Translations under genes and position numbers: made by a program
Notes under the pieces: model-generated
What the model was told of the DNA's origin: nothing
Seen by the model: the letters and a program-made list of their open reading frames with translations, nothing else
The model's database searches: none
Shown: in pieces, positions 56,701 to 57,750 of the stretch
How the letters are laid out: every line of letters begins with the position of its first letter
How positions within the stretch are numbered: the first letter of the stretch is position 1
Assembly: GCA_029962745.1 (NCBI GenBank)
Contig: CM057165.1
Location: 7,464,978 to 7,528,977, forward strand
Length of the DNA stretch: 64,000 bases
DNA from: Echinometra lucunter
Lineage: Eukaryota > Echinodermata > Echinoidea > Camarodonta > Echinometridae
Direction of reading: 5' to 3'

Positions 56701-56767
56701 TGGAGCGTCGGAAGACGCAGATGACGAGTCCGAGAACCTGCCCACGTTCCACGAGGTATATGTGTGA
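5030..56767 (+). CDS. voltage-gated calcium channel alpha1 subunit, Cav2 class (3' part of gene, spliced)
   Basis: Pore-forming subunit of a high-voltage-activated presynaptic-type Ca2+ channel in the plasma membrane. The exons join with matching phases from the end of IIS5 to the IQ region: 79, 118, 190, 86, 82, 130, 170, 109, 161, 141, 202, 165, 111, 84, 117, 66, 92, 169, 128, 97, 106, 105 and 110 nt, then probably 96 and 153 nt. Visible hallmarks are pore glutamates in TGEDW (II), TGEGW (III) and TGEAW (IV), arginine/lysine-repeat S4 helices in III and IV, S6 helices [30 protein letters not shown] and [13 protein letters not shown], an EF-hand and the IQ helix [37 protein letters not shown] and ALPWVCLL fit Cav2, not Cav1 or Cav3. 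The gene is 5'-incomplete here: domain I, the beta-binding AID and IIS1-S5 are outside. Alternative exons are listed separately. Confidence 0.95.
5591..5866. repeat. (CT)n microsatellite / giant polypyrimidine tract
   Basis: About 260 nt are almost pure pyrimidine on the + strand, degenerate at first and then a nearly perfect CT run from about 5793 to 5840. The tract runs into CTGTATAG, the acceptor of the next exon. A 104-aa Ser/Leu frame across it is just the translation of the repeat. Confidence 0.95.
5867..5984 (+). CDS. Cav2 exon: domain II selectivity filter and start of IIS6
   Basis: 118 nt, phase 0 in, phase 1 out (AAC T|). It reads [20 protein letters not shown] and continues to [14 protein letters not shown]. 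The E of TGEDW is the domain II glutamate of the EEEE filter. Donor GTATCC is weak (no G at +5), but the join with the next exon (AAC TAC ACA CTG) restores the family's GNYTLLNVF exactly. The following intron (5985-6724) contains one copy of the repeat described at 48964-49169. Confidence 0.95.
6320..6535. repeat. dispersed repeat, diverged copy of the element at 48964-49169
   Basis: It shares 'ATAAGTCAGAGCCCAATTT', 'CAGCCT' and 'CTCCATAGACAAAA' blocks in the same order as 48964-49169. Possible TIR remnants are AGCTTCTTATC on the left and GATAAGCTACC on the right. The 82-aa reverse frame over it is not a gene. Confidence 0.6.
6725..6914 (+). CDS. Cav2 exon: IIS6 and start of the II-III loop
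   Basis: 190 nt, acceptor CCCACAG, donor GTAAGT, phase 1 in and 2 out. It starts [20 protein letters not shown], the hallmark IIS6 of Cav2, and continues [20 protein letters not shown] then [18 protein letters not shown]. The acidic and Gln-rich helix after S6 is typical of the start of the cytosolic II-III loop. It is GC-rich relative to the flanking introns. Confidence 0.96.
7497..7582 (+). CDS. Cav2 exon: cytosolic II-III loop
   Basis: 86 nt, acceptor TTTCAG, donor GTAAGC, phase 2 in and 1 out. It encodes (I)[20 protein letters not shown] then HNGEMAEE, hydrophilic and without domain motifs. The phase match on both sides and the good splice sites support it. It is followed by an 8.9-kb intron in which alternative II-III loop exons may lie. 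Confidence 0.88.
9056..9183. repeat. MITE-like element
   Basis: The left arm AGGCTTGTTCAGACATGCGG continues CAAGAAACCACTT. It is matched in reverse complement by the right arm AAGTGGTTTTTGTCTGCATATGTGAACAATGCTTT. Its ends resemble those of the element at 23604-23871, suggesting one family. Confidence 0.65.
10105..10233. repeat. MITE-like element, family shared with 24889-25041
   Basis: Imperfect inverted ends (GCATTTCATGAAGTGT / AACACTTAATG). The core 'AATTTGCTCTCAGCCAATCA' continues ATGCAAGGATTTCAGTAGCTTA and is nearly identical to the core of 24889-25041. The reverse frame at 9897-10148 overlaps it and is not a gene. Confidence 0.7.
12255..12328 (+). CDS. candidate cassette exon in the II-III loop (weak)
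   Basis: A strong pyrimidine-rich acceptor (CTTTTCCCAG) precedes an open frame that fits the upstream exon's phase 1: (E)[16 protein letters not shown], then AEMSYSHQK. Possible donors are GTAGAA at 12329 (phase 0) or, a few bases on, GTAGGC (phase 1, frame-preserving). The frame stays open to 12671 but becomes His/Pro-rich low complexity. No family motif is present, so this rests on splice signals and frame only. Confidence 0.2.
12746..12919 (+). CDS. candidate cysteine-rich cassette exon in the II-III loop
   Basis: 174 nt (58 codons) between a decent acceptor (CCAATACCTCTTAG) and donor GTCCTT, which is weak. Phases (1 in, 1 out) match the flanking exons 7497-7582 and 16461-16542, so inclusion keeps the frame. 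It reads (D)[20 protein letters not shown], then [13 protein letters not shown] and a (C-x)n run [13 protein letters not shown]. Third codon positions in the first half are strongly C/G, unlike the AT-rich surroundings. Caveats: a second frame is also open for 54 codons ([14 protein letters not shown]..., loop-like) and the donor is poor. The function of the cysteine run is unknown. Confidence 0.4.
13410..13757 (-). repeat. tRNA-derived SINE (reverse orientation)
   Basis: On the - strand the head reads like a tRNA: GTAGTCCAGTGGATAAGTC (A-box-like) and GGGGTTCATATCC (B-box-like). A body follows with TGTTAAGTGGGTACCC and AATGGCGCCTGGCTGGAATG. The body recurs on the + strand at 28680-29045 with the same block order, so this is a dispersed family. 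The 61-aa reverse frame at 13410-13595 is repeat translation. Confidence 0.8.
14062..14470. repeat. MITE-like element
   Basis: Terminal inverted repeat TAACCCATTCGTGACAG at the left, and CTGTCATGAATGGGTTA at the right (one mismatch). The interior is AT-rich without coding potential. Confidence 0.75.
15143..15732. repeat. large foldback (long inverted repeat) element
   Basis: Two arms of about 210 bp (15143-15361 and 15521-15732) are near-perfect reverse complements separated by about 160 bp. The outer ends are TTAAAGGAGAATGCAACCCA on the left and its complement TGGGTTCCATTCTCCTTTAA on the right. The inner ends are CTCCATTCATTTT and its complement AAAATGAATGGAG. No transposase frame is present. 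It is probably a non-autonomous DNA transposon, and its transcript would form a long hairpin. Confidence 0.85.
16461..16542 (+). CDS. Cav2 exon: end of II-III loop, approach to IIIS1
   Basis: 82 nt, acceptor CTCTCTCTCACAG, donor GTAAGT, phase 1 in and 2 out. It reads (E)[18 protein letters not shown], then [16 protein letters not shown] and TTNP are diagnostic of Cav2 just before IIIS1. Confidence 0.95.
16718..16767. repeat. short hairpin element, copy 1 of 3
   Basis: It contains the 20-bp palindrome AGCCCGAGTTAACTCGGGCT after TTCATAGACTCC, and is followed by CAACGAGTTAAAA. Diverged copies with the same layout are at 25626-25675 and 41815-41873. Confidence 0.6.
17118..17247 (+). CDS. Cav2 exon: IIIS1
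   Basis: 130 nt, acceptor TTTCACAG, donor GTAAGT, phase 2 in and 0 out. It encodes (P)[18 protein letters not shown], then [18 protein letters not shown] and PKNKRNE. This is IIIS1 with the conserved [10 protein letters not shown]. Confidence 0.96.
17729..17898 (+). CDS. Cav2 exon: IIIS2-IIIS3
   Basis: 170 nt, acceptor CTTTCCTTCCAG, donor GTGAGT, phase 0 in and 2 out. It encodes [40 protein letters not shown] and [16 protein letters not shown](T). It ends exactly at the IIIS3-S4 junction, a known alternative-splicing site in vertebrate Cav2 genes. The microexon at 19307 lies in the next intron. Confidence 0.96.
19307..19327 (+). CDS. 21-nt microexon at the IIIS3-S4 linker (candidate, in frame)
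   Basis: GGATGACACAGATGGTGCCA plus a final G, flanked by ...CTCTTGCATTAG and GTAAAC. Phases fit the neighbours: AC|G on entry and AG|T on exit. Inclusion therefore inserts DDTDGAS, acidic, between YAYRT and GGTGG without a frame change. A long pyrimidine tract lies 30-60 nt upstream, and a TGC sits four bases before the AG, as is usual for neural microexons dependent on SRRM4/eMIC-type factors (known biology; its use here is inferred). Vertebrate Cav2.2 has a short cassette (exon 24a) at the same linker. Confidence 0.7.
20085..21230. repeat. minisatellite, about 100-bp unit shrinking to about 73 bp
   Basis: About 13 diverged copies of a unit with CATACCATGACACACTGTGA (then CCACA), CTTTCATGTGATTA, GTGAAGATTTT and AATAATTTCATAATTTTGG. 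The landmark CTGTGACCAC recurs near 20110, 20320, 20424, 20515, 20612, 20712, 20812, 20917, 20986, 21061, 21136 and 21208. The last units lack the AATAATTTCATAATTT part. The 120-aa reverse frame 20636-20998 is repeat translation. Confidence 0.9.
21671..21709. repeat. perfect 13-bp stem-loop
   Basis: AGTGCAGTGTGAA and its reverse complement TTCACACTGCACT, separated by 13 bases, at the edge of the minisatellite and rich in the same CACTGTG words. Confidence 0.5.
21945..22330. repeat. degenerate tandem repeat, about 120-bp unit, 3 copies
   Basis: Three consecutive blocks share AAGTTTGTCTTTCTGTGTGG-like, ACCTTATGCAGACTT-like and ACCTC(A/T)-like phrases (GTTTGCCGTCCTGTGTG, CCTATTCCAGACTTTTTT, GTTTTCCACTG). 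Strong divergence suggests it is old. Confidence 0.45.
23604..23871. repeat. MITE-like element
   Basis: Inverted ends GGCTCATTCAGATATGTGG and CCGCGTCATATCTGAACAAGCC. The ends resemble those of 9056-9183. The interior contains a GC-richer patch (TTGGGGGGCCGCG) but no gene. Confidence 0.65.
24889..25041. repeat. MITE-like element abutting the IIIS4 exon
   Basis: Ends TCAGGCCCCATTTCATAAAA (then CTTGT) and, inverted, ACAAGTTTTATTAAATGGGG (then TCCTGA). The core matches 10105-10233. The right end is only 28 bp from the exon at 25070, so the intron's branch-point region probably overlaps the element. Confidence 0.8.
25070..25178 (+). CDS. Cav2 exon: IIIS4 voltage sensor
   Basis: 109 nt, acceptor TTGATGATACAG, donor GTTTGT (weak), phase 2 in and 0 out. 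It reads (T)[17 protein letters not shown], then [19 protein letters not shown]. The Arg/Lys-every-third pattern is the domain III voltage sensor. The Gly-rich start (GGTGGGG) forms the S3-S4 linker next to the microexon site. Confidence 0.96.
25626..25675. repeat. short hairpin element, copy 2 of 3
   Basis: CTTCCATAGAATCGAGCCCG, then AGTTATCTCAGGCTTAG and AAAAGGTTAAA. Same layout as 16718-16767 and 41815-41873. Confidence 0.55.
25936..26096 (+). CDS. Cav2 exon: IIIS5 and extracellular turret
   Basis: 161 nt, acceptor TTACCCAG, donor GTGAGT, phase 0 in and 2 out. It encodes [40 protein letters not shown] and [13 protein letters not shown](Q). It is strongly GC-biased at third positions compared with the flanking introns. 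This is the conserved LFKGKFFHC segment. Confidence 0.96.
26392..27046. repeat. nested terminal-inverted-repeat element(s)
   Basis: The outer ends are a perfect inverted repeat of about 31 bp: ATATCGTCCCTGTTTTCACG then AAGTGACGGAT at the left, and its complement at the right. The subterminal word TGTTTTCACGAAGTGACGG recurs inside: forward at about 26580, reversed at about 26642 and 26759, and a mutated forward copy at about 26806. A smaller palindromic copy (about 26580-26660) thus appears nested. No transposase frame is present. It lies in the intron between the IIIS5 and IIIP exons. Confidence 0.85.
27497..27637 (+). CDS. Cav2 exon: domain III pore helix and selectivity filter
   Basis: 141 nt, acceptor TTGCCGCAG, donor GTAAGT, phase 2 in and 2 out. 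It encodes (Q)[38 protein letters not shown] and VSTGEGWP(D). The E of TGEGW is the domain III filter glutamate. Confidence 0.97.
27770..27975. repeat. degenerate (GTA/GGA)n triplet repeat
   Basis: An imperfect GTAGTAG/AGGAGGA purine-rich run in the intron after the domain III pore exon. No function is evident. Confidence 0.85.
28145..28346 (+). CDS. Cav2 exon: IIIS6 and start of III-IV loop
   Basis: 202 nt, acceptor CATTTGCAG, donor GTTAGC (weak), phase 2 in and 0 out. It encodes (D)[38 protein letters not shown] and [20 protein letters not shown], then [13 protein letters not shown]6 ends with the family's ITFQEQGD. Confidence 0.97.
28395..28490. repeat. degenerate CCTAACCC-type simple repeat
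   Basis: AACCTAACCCCAAATCTAAA, ACAAACCTTGATCC, CTAACCCC. A C/A-rich cryptic repeat just after the IIIS6 exon. The 92-aa frame over it is not a gene. Confidence 0.45.
28680..29045 (+). repeat. tRNA-derived SINE (forward copy, 5' diverged)
   Basis: B-box-like GTTCGAATCC at 28729. The body GGTGTTAAGTGGATACCCGG, then AAAATGGCGCCTGGCTGGAA and GAGTGGAGAAGGTGCATACG, matches the reverse copy at 13410-13757. The tail is AAGCGC...TTTTATTATTG. The 125-aa frame 28707-29084 is repeat translation. Confidence 0.75.
29378..29542 (+). CDS. Cav2 exon: III-IV loop and IVS1
   Basis: 165 nt, acceptor TTCTCTACAG, donor GTAAGT, phase 0 both sides. It encodes [40 protein letters not shown] and [17 protein letters not shown](E/D)F.I.AKP opens the conserved III-IV loop, followed by IVS1. 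Confidence 0.96.
29656..30945 (-). mobile_element. complete mariner-type transposon
   Basis: 1290 bp, bounded by TA on both sides (29654-29655 and 30946-30947). The terminal inverted repeats CGAGGGGCGACTGAAAAGTT (then ATGAGC / TTGAGC) differ at one base in 26. It encodes one uninterrupted transposase on the - strand (29720-30769). It sits in the Cav2 intron between IVS1 and IVS2, antisense to the channel. Intact ends, target duplication and frame suggest recent insertion. Confidence 0.95.
29720..30769 (-). CDS. mariner transposase (DD34D), apparently intact
   Basis: 349 aa, about the usual mariner length (around 345). It cuts and pastes its own element at TA sites. From the N-terminus: helix-turn-helix DNA-binding region (about residues 1-110) with [12 protein letters not shown] and [12 protein letters not shown], the DEPRSGRP linker, and [14 protein letters not shown]. 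The catalytic core follows: first Asp in [10 protein letters not shown], second in [12 protein letters not shown], third in [12 protein letters not shown]. Exactly 34 residues separate the second and third, so DD34D. The usual ...LAPSD... reads LALSD here, one change beside the catalytic Asp. There are no stops or frameshifts. The start is the Met after which [12 protein letters not shown] follows. Subfamily not assigned. Confidence 0.95.
   Translation of the reverse strand: MDKLEYRAVIKYLQLKGMTPAEIHKDMMDTLGEHAPSYTTVKRWVNEFKHGKDNVKDEPRSGRPLTAKTPENIDLVLDMVMEDRRISTYHIAKRLGISQERADHIIRDELGMSKVSARWVPRLLTPEQKHTRCRMSRENLALFEANPSNFLDRFVTMDETWVHHYQPETKEQSKQWKHPTSPTPKKAKVTPSAGKVMASVFWDAQGVLLVDYLQKGCTINGQYYSDLLMHLRKNIKKKRPGMITRGVLFHQDNAPAHSSMIAMATIRDCGFQIVPHPPYSPDLALSDFHLFPKLKMELAGQRYTTDDEVIDAVDSYLEDQPKTFYSSGIEALRHRWKKCVDSQGDYVEK
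31282..31488. repeat. MITE-like element
   Basis: The left arm GGAAATACCCGCATGAAAGT, then TGACTTGAGGTCT, is mirrored by AGACCTCAAGTCGACTTTCA, then TGTGAGGTATTTCC. GCAGCG and its complement extend the ends. It lies in the same intron as the mariner element. Confidence 0.8.
31624..31734 (+). CDS. Cav2 exon: IVS2
   Basis: 111 nt, acceptor TTTCTTTCCAG, donor GTAATG, phase 0 both sides. It encodes [20 protein letters not shown] and [20 protein letters not shown]2 with FT.E..LK..AFG. Confidence 0.95.
31735..32290. repeat. tandem repeat, unit about 180-200 bp, 3 copies, starting at a splice donor
   Basis: Landmarks AATCTACTCTGA(C/A)TAGTCTAGCA recur at 31755, 31937 and 32139, each followed by (A)TGTGGCATAT and an AAGTCATTTTTTT region. 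Copies 2 and 3 are preceded by TATGTAGGAAATC.AAA.GTATTTT. Copy 1 begins at the donor region itself (AAGGGTAATGTATTTT). The donor-proximal intron has been tandemly duplicated. Confidence 0.85.
32624..32707 (+). CDS. Cav2 exon: IVS3
   Basis: 84 nt, acceptor TTCTCGTACAG, donor GTAAGA, phase 0 both sides. It encodes [20 protein letters not shown] and DVIISEVG. It ends at the IVS3-S4 linker, where vertebrate Cav2 genes carry a two-residue alternative microexon. Confidence 0.96.
35553..35555 (+). CDS. candidate 3-nt microexon (GAG, Glu) in the IVS3-S4 linker
   Basis: A strong acceptor (CACCTTTTTTTATTTTTAG) is followed after only three bases by a perfect donor, GAG|GTAAGT. The flanking introns are both phase 0, so inclusion would add one Glu between SEVG and DGFINLS, the site of vertebrate Cav2.2 exon 31a (6 nt). 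A TGCATG (RBFOX-type) lies about 50 nt upstream. Back-to-back splice sites could also be a recursive or zero-length splice site or chance. Confidence 0.25.
36494..36765. repeat. tandem duplication, about 131-bp unit, 2 copies
   Basis: GCTAAAGC..GGGTAAT.AACAT and ATGGCAAATGTTC.AGAC, then CAAACAGAGAA, occur in both halves at about 85 percent identity by eye. The 71-aa frame across it is repeat translation. Confidence 0.75.
37532..37612. repeat. half copy of the MITE at 41541-41810
   Basis: TTTTAATTTTTGCATTTTTG, then TATTTTGCATTCCGGAAGCG and TTCTTTCGCACAAC, match the right arm of 41541-41810. I see no left arm. Confidence 0.65.
38346..38378 (+). CDS. candidate 33-nt cassette exon in the IVS3-S4 linker
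   Basis: In a GC-rich pocket (38230-38400) of an AT-rich intron, a long C-rich polypyrimidine tract ends in TTCATCTCCAG. The next 33 nt read [11 protein letters not shown] in phase 0 and end at GTAATC, so inclusion would keep the frame. The donor lacks G at +5. A second possible donor (GTGATG at 38398) would shift the frame. Short cassettes in this linker are established for Cav1 and Cav2 genes. There is no direct evidence of use here. Confidence 0.28.
41147..41263 (+). CDS. Cav2 exon: IVS4 voltage sensor
   Basis: 117 nt, acceptor TCTTCATAG, donor GTAAGT, phase 0 both sides. It encodes [20 protein letters not shown], then [40 protein letters not shown] is the domain IV voltage sensor. Confidence 0.97.
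41541..41810. repeat. MITE-like element
   Basis: The left arm GAGGCGTCTTATCTTTGTGT, then TGTGCGAAAGAATGC, pairs with the right arm GCAGTCTTTCGCACAACAGC, then ATAAAGATAAAATGCCT. The interior has no gene. It overlaps the 100-aa frame at 41558, which I reject. Confidence 0.75.
41815..41873. repeat. short hairpin element, copy 3 of 3
   Basis: TTCCACAGACCCTAGCCCAA, then GTTATCTCACGCTTGG and AACCAGTTAA. Same layout as 16718-16767 and 25626-25675, more diverged. It is adjacent to the MITE at 41541-41810. Confidence 0.5.
42035..42100 (+). CDS. Cav2 exon: IVS5
   Basis: 66 nt, acceptor ATCTACTCTAG, donor GTAAGG, phase 0 both sides. It encodes [20 protein letters not shown] then MQ. ALP(Y/W)VCLL is Cav2-specific. 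It is the constant exon upstream of the alternative pair. Confidence 0.97.
42790..42881 (+). CDS. Cav2 alternative exon IVS5-P 'a'
   Basis: 92 nt, acceptor CCATCAACAG with a poor pyrimidine tract, donor GTAGGA, phase 0 in and 2 out. It reads [20 protein letters not shown], then [10 protein letters not shown](R): the extracellular turret after IVS5 and the domain IV pore helix. It is close to the canonical FGNI...INRHNNF. It has the same length and phase as 43757-43848. The two share 17 of 30 residues, with differences concentrated in the turret. A GGGGGA/TCCCCC hairpin lies 11 nt downstream of its donor. Confidence 0.93.
43443..43661 (+). promoter_or_regulatory. cluster of three TGCATG (RBFOX-type) motifs between the alternative exons
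   Basis: TGCATG occurs at 43443-43448, 43472-43477 and 43656-43661, upstream of alternative exon 'b' and downstream of 'a'. RBFOX proteins bind UGCAUG and usually repress a downstream exon when upstream of it (established in vertebrates). The window is rich in GCATG words generally, so enrichment needs testing. Confidence 0.35.
43757..43848 (+). CDS. Cav2 alternative exon IVS5-P 'b'
   Basis: 92 nt, strong acceptor (CTTTTATTAG), donor GTAAAA, phase 0 in and 2 out. It reads [20 protein letters not shown], then [10 protein letters not shown](R), the same segment as exon 'a' 875 bp upstream. It is GC-richer and more codon-biased than 'a'. Splicing both exons in tandem would put AG|A before TCTTCGGCC and reach a stop within about 13 codons, so the pair should be mutually exclusive. 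Both join correctly to 47081 (AG|A TGT GCT ACA GGT). Confidence 0.93.
44465..44850. repeat. compound triplet microsatellite (AGT)n-(ATT)n-(AGT)n
   Basis: About 50 bp of AGT repeats, about 270 bp of ATT/ATC repeats, then about 50 bp of AGT repeats again, in the intron after alternative exon 'b'. The 194-, 88- and 89-aa frames over it (poly-Asn, poly-Ile, poly-Leu) are repeat translations. Confidence 0.95.
46760..47050. repeat. cryptic tandem repeat, about 33-bp unit
   Basis: Repeated phrases such as GGTAATAT.., GGTAGTATTATGATAATT, GGTAGTATTATAATTG and ATGATAATCC with drift. It ends 30 bp upstream of the domain IV filter exon. Confidence 0.6.
47081..47249 (+). CDS. Cav2 exon: domain IV selectivity filter and IVS6 start
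   Basis: 169 nt, acceptor CTATACACAG, donor GTGAGT, phase 2 in and 0 out. It encodes (R)[38 protein letters not shown] and [18 protein letters not shown]. The E of TGEAW completes the visible filter glutamates. The Cys pair in the post-filter loop is conserved. Confidence 0.97.
47345..47740. repeat. tandem repeat, about 157-bp unit, 2.4 copies
   Basis: GATC(G/A)AACTACTT.C recurs at 47362, 47516 and 47677, each followed by TTTTTGAGCAATG and GAAATT.GGCA..CA.ATTGG. It is preceded by CCCCCACCAAGCGAAGTTCA, then AAGGGGGCATATAGGAAT, a phrase that looks like a dispersed element head. Confidence 0.85.
47815..47942 (+). CDS. Cav2 exon: IVS6 and EF-hand start
   Basis: 128 nt, acceptor CTCTGTAG, donor GTGAGG, phase 0 in and 2 out. 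It encodes [40 protein letters not shown] and TG(R/S). The end of IVS6 is followed by the first helix and loop of the C-terminal EF-hand. Confidence 0.97.
48836..48932 (+). CDS. Cav2 exon: EF-hand second half
   Basis: 97 nt, acceptor TCTTCTGCAG, donor GTAAGT, phase 2 in and 0 out. It encodes (S)[18 protein letters not shown], then [14 protein letters not shown]. It matches the family's GRI.YKDMY.LLR...PPLG.G..CP. Vertebrate P/Q-type genes have mutually exclusive exons 37a/37b in the EF-hand. I see only one version here. Confidence 0.95.
48964..49169. repeat. MITE-like element (copy also at 6320-6535)
   Basis: Inverted ends GGTTTGTTAGGCACCTTATC and GATAAGCGGCCTTACAAACC. The interior TCAGAGCCAATTTGGAACTC and CTCCATAGACAAAATAACAG is shared with 6320-6535. 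It begins 31 bp after a splice donor. Confidence 0.8.
49539..49644 (+). CDS. Cav2 exon: pre-IQ region
   Basis: 106 nt, acceptor CTCCTTTACCAG, donor GTAAGA, phase 0 in and 1 out. It encodes [20 protein letters not shown] and [15 protein letters not shown]. It corresponds to RL(L)RM(N/D)(M/L)PV...[16 protein letters not shown]. Confidence 0.97.
49720..49855. repeat. MITE-like element
   Basis: TGGCCGGAATTCACAAAGGT at the left and its near complement ACCTTTGTGAATTCTGGCA (with preceding AATC) at the right. The inner arms ACCACGGTTTAGGCAAATTT and AAATTTGCCTAAACTGTGGT also pair, so nearly the whole element is one hairpin. Confidence 0.85.
50080..50184 (+). CDS. Cav2 exon: pre-IQ helix
   Basis: 105 nt, acceptor TTTTCTTTAG, donor GTATGT, phase 1 in and 1 out. 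It encodes (V)[19 protein letters not shown], then [15 protein letters not shown], matching DAELR.E....WP.LS...LDLLV. Confidence 0.96.
50678..50787 (+). CDS. Cav2 exon: IQ calmodulin-binding helix
   Basis: 110 nt, acceptor TTTGTGTGTAG, donor GTTAGT (weak), phase 1 in and 0 out. It encodes (E)[18 protein letters not shown], then [28 protein letters not shown]...YR is the Cav2 IQ-domain helix bound by calmodulin in Ca2+-dependent regulation. Downstream, the usual long variable C-tail is not recognisable. Confidence 0.96.
50788..54141. other. 3.35-kb intron (or exon-poor region) after the IQ exon
   Basis: AT-rich, with a TTCA repeat near 51055-51085 and a poly-C run at about 51189-51215. I found no exon resembling the proline/arginine-rich Cav2 C-tail. 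Nothing else is supported. Confidence 0.6.
54142..54237 (+). CDS. probable C-terminal-tail exon, sequence not recognised
   Basis: 96 nt (32 codons), acceptor TCTATACCAG, donor GTATGC, phase 0 both sides, matching the IQ exon upstream and the terminal exon downstream. It encodes [20 protein letters not shown], then [12 protein letters not shown]. It is clearly GC-richer and C-biased at third positions compared with the flanks, as for the channel exons. I do not recognise it as a known Cav2 tail segment. It could belong to a different transcript, but strand, phase and position favour the channel. Confidence 0.6.
55455..55480. repeat. (TA)n microsatellite
   Basis: A short TATATATA run in the intron between the two 3' exons. 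Elsewhere in 54238-56611 I see only AT-rich sequence without exon signals supported by phase. Confidence 0.7.
56612..56767 (+). CDS. probable terminal coding exon with stop (short C-terminus)
   Basis: Starts at a tandem NAGNAG acceptor (CCAAGCAG: exon from 56612 or 56615, differing by one Gln) in phase 0 and ends at TGA 56765-56767. It encodes [40 protein letters not shown] and [12 protein letters not shown] basic, probably helical half is followed by an acidic half and the C-terminal VYV, which fits a class II PDZ ligand pattern (hydrophobic-x-hydrophobic). A poly(A) signal follows 92 bp downstream. I do not recognise the sequence. As a Cav2 tail it would be much shorter than usual. Confidence 0.6.
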   Translation, partial: QQREQMREDYIKKMKARKEAEQQRKSRLAVGASEDADDESENLPTFHEVYV

Positions 56768-56859
56768 GACTGCCCTCAGTGGTGGCAGAGGAAAAACTTG
56801 TCGATGAACTTGTGATGGTTGATGGCACGGTTGCTTTTCCTAGAAAGTCAAAAGCTTTG

Positions 56860-56880
56860 AATAAATGGAAGACAATGTTG
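56860..56880 (+). terminator. poly(A) signal AATAAA with GT-rich downstream element
   Basis: AATAAA at 56860-56865, 92 nt after the TGA at 56767, followed by TGTTGTTTGTTTATCTGTG (GT-rich) from about 56876. Typical spacing for a cleavage site near 56880, which supports 56612-56767 as a last exon. Confidence 0.6.
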
Positions 56881-57258
56881 TTTGTTTATCTGTGACAGCT
56901 AGATTTATGAAAACAGGGATAAAAAAATTATTGCCTGTTGCTATAAGGTAATGAAAAAAAGTTTCTCCTTGTGAGGCATAGGAATCGATATATCGATAGA
57001 ATTTTCAATTGAATTTAGTAAACTTCTGCAAACTCTATCTTTGTATACCCTTACAGGACAGTTATGCTGAATGCCTAAAAAATTTAAAAACCTGGTGTTG
57101 TCAAATAGTTCAGATCTTTTTAGGCACATCTTGGAATTGACAAAATTCCCTCACATTAGCCATCACATTTTCGTTGTCCAGTTTATCCTGAAACACAATG
57201 CTTGGTGGAAGGGAAATCAACATATTACTGGAGTATTTACTTTTTATTGTATTATATC

Positions 57259-57750
57259 ATTGCAGTGGTAACTCTGGGATAACTAATTTAAAAATACCTA
57301 CCAATACTATCACCAAAGGAAAAAAGTAGAAGGTTACAGTTTTACTAAATGGATGTGAATGTGTTCCAGTGTATGAAGATATAGGTGTCATTGCATTGGT
57401 AACAGTGGGATAACTAATACTGCTAGTAATATAACCAAAGGAAAATATAGTTATGATTTTACTAAATGGATGTAAATAATTATGGGGAATGTATGAAGAT
57501 ACAGATGGCATTGCATTGGTAACATTTGAATAACCAGGTTTAAAATAATGCCAATATTACCCCCCAAAAAGAGAGGATGGTTACGGGTTTTACTGAAAGG
57601 ATATGAATGTGAGCAAGTGTACTAAAATATACGGGGTCATTGCATTGGTAACTGTGGGATAACTGCAATCTTACCGAAGGAAAGGAGGATGGTTATGGTT
57701 ATACTACATGTAAATGGATGGGAATGTGTGCCAGCGTATGAAGAACTTAA
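57259..57750. repeat. minisatellite, about 121-129-bp unit, 4 copies
   Basis: CATTGCA(T/G)TGGTAAC...GGATAACT recurs at 57259, 57389, 57509 and 57638, each with ACCAAAGGAAAA-like, TTTTACTAAATGGATGTGAA-like and GTGTATGAAGATA-like blocks. It lies just 3' of the channel gene's poly(A) site. Confidence 0.85.
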
